In this document: positions 11,869 through 25,825 of the stretch, in pieces
How the letters are laid out: the number at the start of each line of letters is the position of its first letter
Position numbering within the stretch: position 1 is the stretch's first letter
Assembly: GCA_029207755.1 (NCBI GenBank)
Contig: JARCOQ010000003.1
Coordinates: 44,784,144 to 44,848,143 of the forward strand
From: Chamaea fasciata
Taxonomy: Eukaryota > Chordata > Aves > Passeriformes > Sylviidae
DNA: 64,000 bases
Direction of reading: 5' to 3'
The notes under the pieces: model-generated
Database searches by the model: none
Seen by the model: the letters and a program-made list of their open reading frames with translations, nothing else
Told to the model about the DNA's origin: nothing
Made by a program: the position numbers and the translations under genes

Positions 11869-14800
11869 CAGGGGACAAAAGGAAATTACATACAAGAAAT
11901 TGCTAAAGAACTGAACATGTGTACTTGATTAAATGATAATGGGAAGATTTGATTAAGATCATGCTTCAAAGATATGGAGCATCTTCAACTCAAATATATG
12001 AAAAATGGTACCAAACAGATGGAGAAATTAAATGGGTGAGTTTGAGGATTACAGGCAACTAGGTAACTAAAGAAACCATGTATCAGCAAATGCTCCCTTA
12101 CCACGGGGTCTGTTTTCAGATAAATCATGGACAATGCATAGTGAAAGCAGAATGATAGAAATCTTTGAGAAGTCAACACTAGGTTGATCAGATCACTAAA
12201 CAATAGACTTTAAGGAATAATTCTGCATTTAACAATTAATTGAGACAGTCCAACAGATTTGACTTGAGTTTCTATGTTCATACAGTGCTAAAATAGCTCA
12301 CAGATATACACGCACCTATATTTGAGAATTTCACTGCTTAAATGTGAGGAGATTTGGAAAAGGGCGTACAGATATGGAGAAGCCTGACCTTCTCAAGCCC
12401 CTCCCCAGGGTTCATTAAGAGGAAATGGAGCTACTGTTCCATTTGCTGGCATAACTGGAATAAGGAAAGTAATGGCCTGGGCCTCCCATGATGATGTTCT
12501 GCCGTCAAATGACAACAAAGCATTTTAGTGGATGGATCAAAGGACAGAGCAACCATGTGGTAATAAACTGGAGAGAACTGAGTATTTGGAATACTGGCAG
12601 GAAAGAATAGTACTGAGGTCTGCTGAGAAGGAGCATTTTTTAGAGAGACAAGGTCATGGGAATCAGAGAGTCAGAAGCAAAGGCAAGGCTCACAGGAAGA
12701 TCATAGAGTGCACATCATTAATTTAAATCACTCCATCTTAGAACTTAATGTTCATTGCTCACTAGAGTGGAACACGAGATTCCTTCTGTAACTCTACATG
12801 AGCCAGTATCACCAGGGAGGGCATATCACTCTGGAGCATCTTCAAAATAAAGTGTATTTTGCAGCAGAACTCTCTACAGAAAGAAACTAATTCTGAGGCG
12901 CTCTTAGATGCTTTTGAGAAGAGGTTCACATGAATGGCGATATTCTATCTTGGCCTTTACATTAGGCCAGAGTATAGAAGACTGTAGAAACCCTTCTTTT
13001 TCTCTCTTCAGCTCTTTTCAGCCTGCAGAGCTGTTGCAGGGCAAAAAAAAAAGGGCAGAAATATTGCAGGACAATCTCCGTGGAAACTCACATTCTGTTC
13101 TGGAGAACAGCTGGGCAAGAACGAGGATGTGTTAACACTTGGCCAGTGACCTGGTCAGTACAGGAGAGATATGCTGTTGTGATAAAATGGTACACAGCAG
13201 CAGCAGATTCCTGCTCAGGAGCAGGGCAAGGAGCATGGGAGAAACAGAAGTTCTTAGACCCTTCCTAGGTCTGGTGCTAGGAGACACTTGGTATTTCTGG
13301 GGATGTCTTAATTTATTTCCATCTCTCATTATTGGAGCTGGTATGTGTATTCATAGGGGGCAGGAAAAAAAATCTAAGAAGTGATGCTTGTACAGAGTCA
13401 TGAACACTTTTTTTTAATCCCAATTTAAAATTTAGGAAAAATTAGATGGAAAATGGAAGAGAAAAATATCAGCATTGTAAAATGGCTAGACAAAAAAAAG
13501 TAGCCTTACAGTTCTCCCATCTGACATGTAGCCATATGAAAAATATTACGTTTTTAATGCGTGTATTTTCAAAATATCCTTCTTGCATCCTCATGTTTGA
13601 TCTCTTTCAAGAACAGATTCTCTAATCCGTAAGAATTTTAGAATTTCTCTGTAGTAAGAGAGAGTTGTAACAGGGCCAGAGGATTTATGATTAGTTTTCT
13701 GTTTAAATATTCAGCTCAGCACTAACTACTACATCTACTCCAAGTCTTACTGTTTTTTTATTATCTAAAAGATTTTGCTTTGGGCCACAAAAGTCTCCAA
13801 ACAGACAATAAAAAAATTACTTCAGAGTTTTAAAAAACACAGTGAAGACAGGAAGACAAAATGTATGACCATTTTCTCATACACACAGAAAAGAGTTACA
13901 ATATGAAGGAACATTGTTTTTTAAACAATGGGAATGGGATGGGGAAAACCAATTTGAATGGGACAGGAAGACAGCTATGGAAAAGGTATAATTTACTGCC
14001 TATCTTCTCCAAGACTAAAGAAATAATTACTCTGACCCACTGATGATTGTGTCAGATTTCAGAACAAAGATATTGCACACATGGAAAATACACATCCTTG
14101 CAGTCTGGCAAAGAGATGGTATTTAGTGCATCTCAAGTTAAACCATTGCTACAGATTGAATGTGCTCCCAAATCAAAAGCAATGTTGTATTCTCTTTTAT
14201 ATGGCATCCAGATTTTGACTGTGAATTTCAGGTGCAGATGTAACGCATTTAGAAAAAAAAAAAAGATGCCACATTGAGTCTTAACAGCAAAGCTTCAAGA
14301 TGACAATCAGAAAGAAAAGAGAGGCCAAGCACTGATCTGATGTTTGTGGTGGCTGGGAATTCACTAACACCTCCAACTTTTCTACAAACATTCAGAAGGG
14401 CTAATAAAGTTTGAAGCACTGACACAGTCCTTCCTGTAACAGCCAAGCTACTCTCTCACATCAGCTTTTTGTGTCTGCAGAGCACCCAGCCAGCCCCACA
14501 GTGCCTGGCTCTGCCTGGATTCTCTGACTGCTAGAATAATATATCTTGCAACAATTGTCATTCAAAAAGAGTATATGATTTCTCAGATGAGTCTAAATGT
14601 TCACAACAATCCAGGGAAGACACTTAAACTGTTTTCCCCCAAGATTTTTGAATGATATTTTTTACAGGGAAAAAGTCTTATACATTACTTTTCTGGAGTG
14701 GAAACCATTGCCTAAGTTAGTGAAATTCACTCAGGAGAATCTATCATTACCTTAAGTAGTTGTGAGTAAAACAGAGAAATTGACTTTCATTCAAGATAAG

Positions 14801-15265
14801 AGACACAGTGGTGCACCAAAGAACAACTGTTTTAATTACTGCTTTTTACACAAGGACCAGGTAAGGGAAGAAATATTTAATCAAGATAACATCTATTCTC
14901 ATAAACTGTATGGTCTCAAAATTAGGTTGCGATTTATCTTTACATGTAGATATATTTGTGAAAGCCCTACAGAGAGGAAGAACAATGTTCCCTGTAATTC
15001 CATGCTTGGCAAGATTGAACAATAGGTATTAATATTTCCTTCAATGAGGTTGCTTGTAAATGTTTTTTTCATTTTTGGTCAAGGTCTACTAAGAAAGAAA
15101 ATTCCTCCATCCAAAGAAGAGGATGTAAACATTTCCTGATGTCTCCTGCTCAGCTGTTCAAAGCTGGCTATACTAAAGGCTTTTCGCCTTCAGAAATCCC
15201 GTCAGCACACCCCAAAGCTTTGCACAAGTTACTGAAATTTATCTGTGAGCTTGAGATAATTTGCA

Positions 15266-15297
15266 GGGGAGGGATGGCGGGGTGGGGGTGGTGGGTG
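15266..15297 (+). other. G-rich tract with G-quadruplex potential
   Basis: Five runs of three to five G on the plus strand, separated by loops of 1 to 5 bases. This meets the usual four-run rule for an intramolecular G-quadruplex. It sits alone in AT-rich intergenic DNA, not at a CpG island. Confidence 0.6.
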
Positions 15298-17217
15298 GAT
15301 GTGTGTGCTTAAAGGCAAAACTTGCCTGAGAATGGCTGAATCATAACCTTAGTCTCTAAGAACACTGTCAATAGGCAAAATTTTGGAGTGACAATTCTGC
15401 TAATCACACCACACAAAATGATAGTAAAAACTGGTGGATATCAATTCAGTAGTTTTATAGTTTATTTTTAAATTTATTTTTCTTCTTTGTTTTCTTCTTC
15501 ATAAGTTTTCCAGTATCTTGAATTAAAATTTTAGCTATGAGGTGCTGTAAATATAGTAATTTATTCTTAGATTAGACATGTGTGAATTCAAGAACTGACT
15601 ACATTTTCAGACCTGAAGACCTAATTTGTGTGCTTGGGGGTAAATTATATTTAAAATGTTGGACATAATGCATGCAGCTGGCTGCAACACATCAAACATT
15701 TTAATGCTGAAAGAAGATTTTTTTTTTTTTTTGCTCCTTTTTTAAATTATGTAAAAGCTGTGAACTTTACCCTGACTTGAAACAGTCCAGATTCAAAAAA
15801 AACCCCCAGGAGTAATTCCATGAATTACAGCTATTTATTCTTTCTGACCCAAGGATTTATATTGCTTCACTTGGAATCTGCAGACTCATACAAGAAATGG
15901 CCTACTCACTTCTTCCCGAACTGAGTTTTGTGTTTTAGACTAGGACGTAACACTATGGTTTTGTCACAGAGCAACAATAAAACAGGGGGATCTGCACTAA
16001 AGTGACTCAGCACAGAAATAATTACATTGTCCCTGGGGAAAAAAGAGGCATAATGTGCAGACCCTGGGACTGACACAATTACTTATTCACTGGAGAAGTG
16101 ACAGGGTGAGAGCAAGAAAAGTCTCTTCTATAAGAGGCTGCTGGAAACAAACTCCTTGTGTAGTCTACACTCCCAGATGAGAGAGGGATAGAGGGTGCTC
16201 CCTGAGGCCAAGTAGCAAGGACTGCGTTGTGTCCAAAATACTAGACCTCACTGGAGTGTCCACCCTGCAAAGCATTTAGCCCTCAATCTCTGCTGGGCTA
16301 CTGTAGCCCAAAGACACATCTTTTTTCATTCTTCCCCCTTTCCCACTCCTGTTCAGTGTGTCTGAAATAAAATGAACCAGAGACTAGCAATGGTTTAGTT
16401 AAAGCACAAAACTAAGGGCGTGTCACATACCAAAGCCTGTACATGAGGGTATGTGCAGGTATTTGAAGTTGCAAAGCCTTTAAGCTAGCTCTGGAAGATG
16501 AGAAAAGGCAAGAACAAAGTCTGGTCATAGCTTGTGTCTGCCTTTTTGAGTGTGGTCCTTGGAGCAAACTGTTGCCACACCACTCTGTGTTTTGTCATGG
16601 GAAGAGCCTTTTGCAGTGGGCAGGAGATCAGCCAACACTTGGGCACCTCGGATATTCAGGAGTTCAGTGCATGAGGGAGATCGTTGGCCACCTCTCATTT
16701 AAGAACACAGATGTACCCATCTACCTGCAGTCAGAGGCAGGTTTCCAAGCTTGCCAAGGGGGAGAAACAGCAAGGCTGTTACAATTTAAAAAGCTACACC
16801 AGCAAATGAAAGGTTACCAAAGCCTTTTCAGGCAATTACGGGTTCTTGCTCCACGCGGTTCACTATTGGACCTCTAATTAAATGACCTCACTTGTCCTGC
16901 CTTCTCTCCCTTGGGCTCTCTGAACTCACTGTTAACATCCTCCTCCTCTACCTTTTCCCCACAAGGGCCTTTAACACTGTACTGGTTATCTGCATCCTAG
17001 TTTCCTTCTTTATCTTTTCTCAGAAGAGTCTTTTTATTAACCTTTTGGGATCTTAGGGCTGACCCTCTTTATGGCTCATTGACCAGTTCTCATTCCTTGA
17101 GTTCTTTCTCAGAGAAACTCATGTCTGTTTCTCTTTAATTGTAAATCTTTTATGATTCCCTCAAACTTCCTGGATGAAAAACATTTGAATGTTTTCCAGC
17201 AGCACAGATCTTTCAAA

Positions 17218-17236
17218 GTTACACAGTTACACAGTT
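17218..17236. repeat. Short 8-bp tandem duplication
   Basis: The unit agttacac is repeated twice and begins a third time. Minor feature. Confidence 0.6.
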
Positions 17237-20200
17237 CTGCCAGCATGGGTTATACTTACTTACAAATAAGTCCACTAAACTTGAGAAAATAACTTAGGGA
17301 AGAAAAGGTATTATCTGAAACAAAATTATGTCTGGTCCTTAATTCTCTATTTTTCCTCAAAATATAAAATAATTGTTGTTCATTGATTTTATGTATTTAA
17401 TGCATTTGTTCCTTAAAATGCTCATCTTATCCAGCAACACATCCAACTTTAGAGCCATTAAATACAATATGAAATTGTCATTTAGACACCCCTATTCAAC
17501 CTGTGTCACAGCTTGTATAGTCTGAAAAAAATTGGAGATTAAATTGTTGAAAACAAATAATTGGGGAAAAAAAGTATACTACATTGGATCCAAGTTTCAA
17601 CAAAATGATTGATTTTTTTTTTAATATTAACCGTTTTATCATCTGAGGAGGAAGACTAACTTCTGAAGACTGAGCCCCAGCATTTGAACAAACAAGAGCA
17701 TTGTGCTATTTCTGAGGGAAATCTGCTGTCCTTTGCTTCTTCCATTTAGTAAATAAAATTCAGTTATTTATGTACTGAGAACAGGACTTTGTCTTATCCA
17801 AAATGTAATTTTTTATGTGGCTTATTCCCTGCAACAGTGCTAAAACATAAGGCAGATTTTCACACAGCAGTCACGGTACAATATTCTCAAAAAGCAGGAT
17901 GTAACAGTTTCAACAGTACTTTCCATTTGTCAGATTTCCACTCTTCCAAATTTCAAAACCATTTCTGATTATTTAAGAAACATTTCTTTTTATTCCATTT
18001 CACAAAGAGAGAAAATGAGGTACCAAAGAAATACAGTTTGTCCACCTGGCAAGTTAGAAGACACATAGGAAACTCAGTGAAGATTTCCTAATAAGAAGCA
18101 GCTTTCTAAAGTGGAGCAGGTCATATATCTTCCCAAGAATATCCAGTTTCAGCAAATTACCCTCTCTATGGGTATGCAGAGTGTGAAGTTGTGTAGTTAT
18201 TCCTACAGCTTACAAGCCTCAGGAAAAGCTCACCAGCTTGAGATACTCTGCGGGCTACCACGTGGCAAAAATTAATGAAAAAAACCATCCCAAAGAAAAA
18301 TTAGGAGTAAAATTTTTTAGAGTGAATATGTAACAAAGGATTCTGTAGCTGGCTGCCAAATTCAGCCCCATTGGGGAGGATATGACTGACAAATTACAGC
18401 TTGGTAAGCAGGGAAAGTTACAAACACTTATGCAACCATTTTTATTCTGTTTGGTGGAGGAATTATCTGCAAGCTGTTTCTGTTCTCCGTAAATTGTGCC
18501 ATTACTTTGAAAACAGGATGTATGCTTCAGAGTAAGGTAAAACAAACAGATTGACTTAACACAGCAGCATAAAACCACCCCTGACAGTGCAGTATTGTTC
18601 AAACAACCCTCTTATTCAAGGACAGCAAAATACAAAGGTAGGACAATTAGAGAGGAAATTCTGCTTGGTGTGATTCTTGCCTGAATAAAACCTTACCTTT
18701 AAAGTTTCCAGAGCATGGTGTCCATTTTACATGGCAAACTAGGACCAAGACTAACTTAGTTTTCTTGTTTGCTGATTCTTCTTTCCAGATACCCATCAGC
18801 ATGCCCTGCATGTTTCATGCCTCTAAGTCTTCTCCAAAACTTGGGAACATTTCTGCCTGAGTATTTGCAACCTTGGGGCTTATATTGAACAGCATATATG
18901 CTATATGTACAGAAAAACTTACAAGTACATTATCCTTATTATTTCACTGCCACTAATGGTAATAATTTTTCTAGTTTCCAAGATTTCTGAACATTCCCTA
19001 AAGTGTACTATAGTTTTCAGACTGACTTAGACAGAAATGCCTCCCAGACTGCTCAGCCTTCCCTGAGGTCAGGACATTTGTCATTTCAAAATAGCCTATC
19101 TTCTCTGAACGTGCTTTTCCCCTCTTGGTACCAGACATAAATATTTGTTGCATGTGCTGCTTCAGCAGAGTAACAACCCAGTTACTGTCCCAGTATCTGG
19201 ACCAGCTGCTCTCAGCTGCTCCTGCTGTGACAGAGCCAGACCTGGGACTAAGAAGAAGCCTTTTGGGCTTCTACTGGCCTCAATAATCTCACTCCATACT
19301 TTCAGGGTGTCTTTTTCCAATTAACAAGGAACAACCAGGGAAAAGAAAGCCTGGATTTCAGAAAGCAGTCAGATGAGAGAAGGATGGTGGGAAAGTGAAA
19401 GAGAATTTGAGTCTTGTAAGTCAAATGATACAAATTTAAGGCCTGTCATGACCACCATTTTCTTGTGCAAATTGCCCTGATGACTTCAAGAAGGGGACTG
19501 GTAGTGAAGAGCACAACTTGGGCTATCCAGTCCTGCAGGCAAAGGAGCAAGAGGTAGACTGCTGCCTAACCGTGTGTGAATTCCCAGCCATACCAAATGA
19601 AACCCAGGGTCTGCTGACCCTGCTGGTCTTGGCACCCTGCAAGATAAAATGGATCTCCTCTAGGATCAAAGATCTCGCTTACCTCCAGTGGTGCTTGGCT
19701 AAGACAAGTGAATTCTCTAAATGAGCATCTGCTGGTTTTAAATAAAAGAGAAATGCTGCCACTCAGTAATAAGGAAGGACGCTTGAAGAAATGAAAGGAA
19801 CAGGCAGGCTTGTCTTGCTAAGCACAAGAAGGGCACTGGTACTGGTGCGAGGAGCAAAAACTGGGTAAAGTTAGTTCCAACCAAAAAGAGAACAGCACAC
19901 ACTAAGAGGGTTAAACATTGTGTTTAGAAGTTATCCCTTGTTCAGCTTGACTCCTGTATCCTATGTCTAGTAGTTTATTTCTTCAGATTCTATTCAATGA
20001 GTGTTAAATACTTCTTGGTGTTGCAGGCTTTCACTATAAGACAGTGGGCAAACTGCAGCTATAGCCAAGCAGAAGCTGAGGACTCCAGCAGCTTTTTCCC
20101 TGGCAGAGGTGACATACTTGTGAAGCCAACCAGTAAAGGTTCAAGCATATGCTATTCAACATGAACGGGGTACAGTACAGGACACTTTTATTACTACATA

Positions 20201-20323
20201 CTTTGCAACCTCTAAAAGGTGACTTTTCAAAGTTGGCACCAGGATTGCTTGTGAACAGCCAAGAATCCACAATATCACAGGGGAAGCAAAAGCTCACCAC
20301 AAAGGATGCACTATGTGGCCAAA

Positions 20324-20692
20324 GCCTGGAGGAGACTGAGTGGAAATCTCATTGTGGTCTTCAACATCCTCACGAGGGAAAGCAGAGGGGCAGGGAAAAA
20401 ATCTCTTCACTCTGGTGATCAGTGACAGCACCCAAGGAAACAGGATGAAGCTGAGTCAGGGAAGGTTTAGGTTACATATCAGGAAAAATTTTTTCACCCA
20501 GAGGGTGGCTGGGCACTGGAACAGGCTCCCCAAGGAAGTGGTCACAGCACCAGCCTGACAGAGTCCAAGAAGCATTTGAAGAACGCTCTCAGGCACAATG
20601 TGATTATTGGGATTTCCTGTGCAGGGCCAAGAGTTGGACTTGATGATCCTGATGGGTTCCTTTCAACTCACCATGTTCTGTGACTCTATGAT
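20324..20692 (+). mobile_element. CR1 LINE, 3' end fragment
   Basis: Plus-strand match to the well-known 3' end of avian CR1: motifs such as gaaggtttaggtt, ttcacccagagggtgg, cactggaacaggctcccca, gttggacttgatgatcctg and the terminal gtgactctatgat. Only the last 370 bases or so are present, the usual 5' truncation. It includes the end of the CR1 polymerase frame and the 3' UTR, with drift from consensus, so it is a dead copy. Marks the genome as sauropsid, most likely bird. Confidence 0.93.
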
Positions 20693-23327
20693 AAAAGATG
20701 TAAACCTCTGTTGTGCAGCTCCACAGAGATATTTCAAAATAGAAACAGGAAAACTGAACCCCCTGCCACGACAGACTGAGTCCGGTGACGGTGTCTGCCA
20801 GTGTGTCAAGTCTTACACTTTGAAAGTGAGACAAATCACAGACTCCTACCACCAAGTTTTTTGGAGCACTCTGCTGCAGGCTCCTTCTCAAAGGAAGCTG
20901 CTCCCCTCACGCTCCCAACCTCCTGCGGCCGGAGACGGCGCTCACAATCAATATGAACCATTTCACAGATCTTCGAGGCTGTGGCCGGTGGGAGCTCGCA
21001 CAGGCCGTGCCGGGAGGGGAGCCACAGGACCTTGCGCTGCCACACGCTACTTCCAGCACAAACACAATCTCGGGTTTGTTTTTTTTTCCATCGTGCCCGG
21101 GTGCAGGACAGTAACACCAGCACCCTCCACTGGCCCATGCCATGAAGACACGCGTATGGAAGGGGCTGATCGGAGCTGCAGCTAGACCTCTTATGTTAAA
21201 TCTAGAGAAACACACCTTTTTACTAGACTTATTAATAGGTAATGCCCTCTGTAAGCGGCCCCCAGCTGCCTCCAGTCACTACACACACACACGACGTAAA
21301 AGCAAGGGCAGGGACTTCAAAGCTTATGCACCTCATTTTAGTGTTAAGTACAAGACTCATAAACAATGTTATAACATATGAAAATATATATTCCCCAATC
21401 AGACTAATCTTAATCAGAACTTCAGTTAAATTACCAGTCTTATTTCGGAGCTTGTAATTAAAAGTTAAACTCTTTAAACAGTATTAGTTTTATTTAATTA
21501 TTTAAATTATTATAAATTATTGCTATATATTTTCCTCCAAGATTTCTGGACACTGGGTATGTGCAAAATTCAATCAAACAAAAAAAGGCACAACCTAGGC
21601 CAGTTTACCTGAGGAAGATCTGGTGTCTGTGTGCATGGCAGCTTGCAAAAAAATGTCTTTTAGAAGTAGGGACTGATTAAGTACATCCAACATATTTAAC
21701 TTGTTTTCTTTTTCTTTGAAGATCACCTGTACATTATTTTATGTATATTATTTATATATTATGCATTTTATTCTGCGTAGTTACAGAAACTCTTCACTTA
21801 TATTGAGGTGTCCAATAATAAAACAATAAGGTCCATGTTGAGAATAATGGTCTACTTAAATCAGTTCATAATCTGGTGACATAATTATTTGAGGGGCTGG
21901 GAGGGATATTTTCTTTCTGTTTAGAATATGTGCATTCATGAAGAGCAGCAGTAATTCCAAGAGCTGGTTGATATGGATATTTGATTCTGATTATTCTTAC
22001 CAATTGCATAACCAAAACCACCTAGACTGAAACTTGGAAAGGTCATTGATACTTTCTTACTGCAACTACTTGGATTTGGATATATGGAATTTAAATGCAT
22101 AGACAGCATTTGAAATACCCTCTCCAAGTTCATGTGAGGAGCTGAATACTGAATACATCTGCAGTGACTAGAGTAATTTTTAGCACAAATTCCTGGACAC
22201 CCTAACCACATTTAAGAACTCTCATTGCATTAGATCTTCAGCCAGTATATCATAGAAATGTGAGTGAGATCAGTATACAAAGTGACTTCAACAAAGAAAG
22301 GAGTCGTATTTTCCAAGACAGAAATATGTCCCTAAGTGGGGGGCATAAAATCAACATTATGTGTCAGCCCAAAAAGACAAGTGCTGGCACTGTTCGTAAA
22401 GTTACTTACTCAAATTCTAGTGATGCTCAAGCTTCTTACTAATTTGGCACTGTGTGGGTTCCTACGAGTTTCAAAATGCACTGATTTAGTATTAGCAAGG
22501 CAATTTTTAAAAAAATCCTCACGAAGCTGCTTTAATGAAAAAATGTTGAAAAGGAGGTGGATACTAATAAAATCAAAGAATATATAATGAAATGTAACAC
22601 ACTCACTCAGTCTGCTAAGTCTGTATCACTGAAGTCCCCCTGAAAGGATAAAATTTGTTACTACTGAGTGTTCAGGATCTTCAACTGCTTTGCATATATA
22701 GCAAACTATCTCAAAATTTGATAGAAATGTTTATATCTCCTCAGTAATCTCAGTGTTTTTTGGTGAATTTAAAATGGCTGACAATTTTCCATGATCTCTG
22801 TCTTGCAGGAGAAAGCACAGAATTATATCTCAAAATATATTTCATTCCTTCTAACATTAAATTATTTTTTGATATACTGCTATAAGACTTTCATAAAGAG
22901 GATACATTGTGCAAAATAACTAGCTTCATGGTTTTTTTTTTTAAATAGAAATCACCTTCCTTTTACAAAGTTCTGTAAACTTAACAAATAAAAATAATTT
23001 ACATTTAGTTTGTCTTTTGAAAATACCTGGAAGACTGAATGTTTTTGTATTACTTATAGAGCTGTTGAAGGGAAATGGGCCATGCATCCTCCCCACTGTC
23101 TCCTGACTACCAAATCACACTCTTTTTTAAATGCAGACATTCTATGGCATTACTATTTTACTTCCCCTAACTAAAAGTTATTGATAAGCATAATAAAATA
23201 GGTAGGTAGCTAGAACAGATTTGATAAGATTGTAACCAAATTATAACCAAAGCTGCCTTCTGATAGACAGAGGCTTGCATAGCCTACCTTTGAAGATGCA
23301 GTTCTGGAAATTAATCTCTTTCCTTTT

Positions 23328-23380
23328 CTGTCTTTTCTCTCTTTCTGTCTCTCTCTCTCTCTCTCTCTTTCTTTCTTTCA
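23328..23380. repeat. (CT)n / (CTTT)n microsatellite
   Basis: About ten CT units followed by ctttctttcttt. Strand-asymmetric pyrimidine run with no gene nearby. Confidence 0.85.
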
Positions 23381-24439
23381 TAAATGGCCAAGTGCCATTT
23401 TCCTTGAAGGGCTACAATTTTATACCTGTGTTTCTCACAACCCCCAATATTTAGCAGGATATATGCTGGGACAAGCAGTCCCAAGAAGAACTGCCAGTTA
23501 CTTAAAATTGCTTTTGACTTTAGCTGTCATCGATGCTGTTGGCTGAGGCCTCTTTATTCAATCTTTTGCATTTTACACCTATAAATTAGGTTATGCAAAT
23601 CTGAAAACATTTCATACCAATTAATAAATTCAGTTGCTCAGTTTCTTTCATTAAGGTAGTTTGAAATGCTGTGTATTTTTTTCTATTCATTAATCACATG
23701 GCTTTACCACCATTCCTTAGCTGAGATTGAGACAGTCATTACTTCTTAAAAAAAATGGAGCAACAAAGTGTGAAAAGTAGCCCAAACCCCTGCAGTTTCT
23801 GATGAAACATTCTCTGCAATGACCTAGTTAAGATGAAGCAAATACAGCTGCACACAGGAACACACCTCTTAAAACATTTTAATAGCAAACATGATTGAAG
23901 TCATTGTACTTCAAAGTTGTCCATTCTATAAAAGGATTGGAAACCTGCCATTGTACTACATCGGGTTTTACTCCAAAATAAACTACAGTCAGAACAGCTG
24001 GAGGTGATAGAAGTATGTCCAGGCTAAATACTTACTCCCTGCCCTCCATCCCAGCTGTTAAATCTTTCTATTCCTTTTCCTTTCACAGCATGTACCACTG
24101 GACAGTTTCTAACCTCTCCTCTCTGCAGAGTTCCTCAGCTTTCCTCACCCTGTACTTACAAAGAGCTGATATGACTTGATGCAAACCCTCATTTTACCAA
24201 ACCTCAGCTCACATACACGTTAAACCTTACAACCAACAACTTACAACCCCTTTTTAACAATTCTGATTCCTTCTAAAACATTTGTTGCCATTACCATTTT
24301 GTCCTCCTAAGTAAGGATCCTAGGGGAAAAACTGTCACTAAAGGTAAAACTACTAAAAGCACTTGCCCTGGTGTCCAAAAAAACTCACAGTGACAACCTT
24401 AATTACATCATGTCCTGAGATTTAAATAGTTAATATCTT

Positions 24440-24605
24440 GTTACTTAATGCTTAGGCATTATAAATTATTAGCTAATTATAATTTAAATAATATTTAGCA
24501 ACATATTAAGGATATTATTAATATAGCTATATAATGTGTTTTCTTTTATAATTATGATTTATTATCAATTAATTGTCAAATATTATTATTAAGGAATTAT
24601 AGTTG
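24440..24605. repeat. AT-rich low-complexity block
   Basis: Nearly pure A/T with repeated attatt, aattat and ataatt words, ending just upstream of the LTR-like fragment. Several short self-complementary words occur but no long perfect hairpin. Confidence 0.6.
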
Positions 24606-24614
24606 TAGTTGCAC

Positions 24615-24725
24615 TGGTTTTGGCTGGGATAGAGTAAATTTTCTTCTCAGCAGATAGATACAGTGCTGTGTTCTGGATTTAGTATAATAATGCTGACTAG
24701 TTGCTTGCTGGGGTTAAGCCGCAAT
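24615..24725 (+). mobile_element. Fragment of a bird endogenous retrovirus LTR
   Basis: ggttttggctgggatagag, then ttttcttctcagcag, cagtgctgtgttctggattt and ttgctggggttaag follow the order of a common bird ERVK-type LTR as I remember it. Only about 110 bases remain, with no coding part, so this is an old remnant. Family assignment is from memory and needs a repeat-library search. Confidence 0.5.
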
Positions 24726-25617
24726 AATGGCTAAGATGCTTATTTAATATAATAAACTTACATGGACATGGTTTTATGAAAAGAATTGAAAAAGACAGAG
24801 TTTTTACTATCCACATGTGGTATCATCAAACAACTTTCTTATGAGAATTTTACAAAAATGCCTCAAAGGTTACAAAATGTCACTTACTGTCTCCAAGCAG
24901 ATTGTTTTCTTTATTGTCGTTCCTGTAAAAAACATCTGCAGCTCTGTTCCTTCAAACTTTCTCTTTCCTCTTCTTTCTTTTTTTCTTTTCATTATTTTCC
25001 TTTTTTTTTACCCTTTTACACTCTGCTCCGCTCCACCCACTAAGGCAATTTTTTCAGCTGGGCCATTTGAAGTGCAATGCACCTAATGTTCTGCACGATA
25101 AAACAAACATATACAGCTGGGAGGATTATTGCATTCATGAAAAGATCATCTCTTATTTTACTGTGTTTGAAACAAATGCAGTTCCTTTCATGGACATACA
25201 ATACAACCTTGGCACTTTTCCCCAATAAAACCAACATTTTGTTAAGCCAGCTACTATTTATTTTCACATAAATGTATTTTAATGATGTTACGGAAGAGGA
25301 GATAAAGGTCAATCGATTTCTGCCACTGAGGCACAGTTCACAAACAAGTAAAACCCTTCCAGAATAAATCAGGACAATGCTGGTTTATTGCTTTGCAACA
25401 GGGGTAAATACGGAAAAGCGGCTGGTCGGGACAGGAAACCGCCTGGCTAAATGCAGCTGGCTGGGGGACACGAACCTATGTGACAATCTCTGTTTCTCTT
25501 CCAGGGGAGCTTTATGGAGAAAACAGGCTGGCATCGCGGAAAAACTGATGCTCTCAGCACACACAGAGCTGGAGGGGAAAGCAGTCAGCTGCAATCTCTG
25601 TGTCCATCTCAGGCGAA

Positions 25618-25775
25618 CAGAAGAAAAAGAAGCAGAAGGAAAAAAGAAAAAAAATCCCAAACACACCAAACAAAAACCCAAAAAAAAAAAACCCAAAAAA
25701 AAAAAACCAAACAAAAACAAAAAACAAAACAAAAAAAAAAAAACCCCACACAACAAAACCCCACCCTAACAAAGG
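25618..25775 (+). repeat. A/C-rich low-complexity tract
   Basis: About 150 bases of A runs (up to 13) broken by single C to CCCC blocks, almost free of T. Strong strand asymmetry, directly before the CpG-rich patch. The Lys/Asn/Pro-rich or Phe-rich open frames across it on either strand are composition artefacts. Length may be unreliable in an assembly. Confidence 0.85.
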
Positions 25776-25825
25776 CGGAATTCAGGCCCCTCAAGAAGCA
25801 GCAGAGGGAACCGTGCCCGTCTCTC

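Larger units (their letters stand above)
9566..25600. other. Intergenic region between NID1 and the GPR137B promoter
   Basis: About 16 kb of mostly AT-rich DNA without any exon I can recognise. Short open frames are scattered, lack family resemblance and are at chance length. It contains simple repeats at 10.2, 11.8 and 23.3 kb, a G-rich tract at 15.27 kb, a CR1 LINE copy at 20.3-20.7 kb, and an AT-rich patch next to an LTR-like fragment at 24.4-24.7 kb. Enhancers or non-coding RNAs could be here but cannot be read from sequence alone. Confidence 0.7.

Noticed and set aside
20607..21185. 192-residue open frame starting in the CR1 tail
   Set aside because: It begins in the CR1 3' UTR, continues into unrelated flanking DNA and is not in the CR1 polymerase frame. 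Chance frame.
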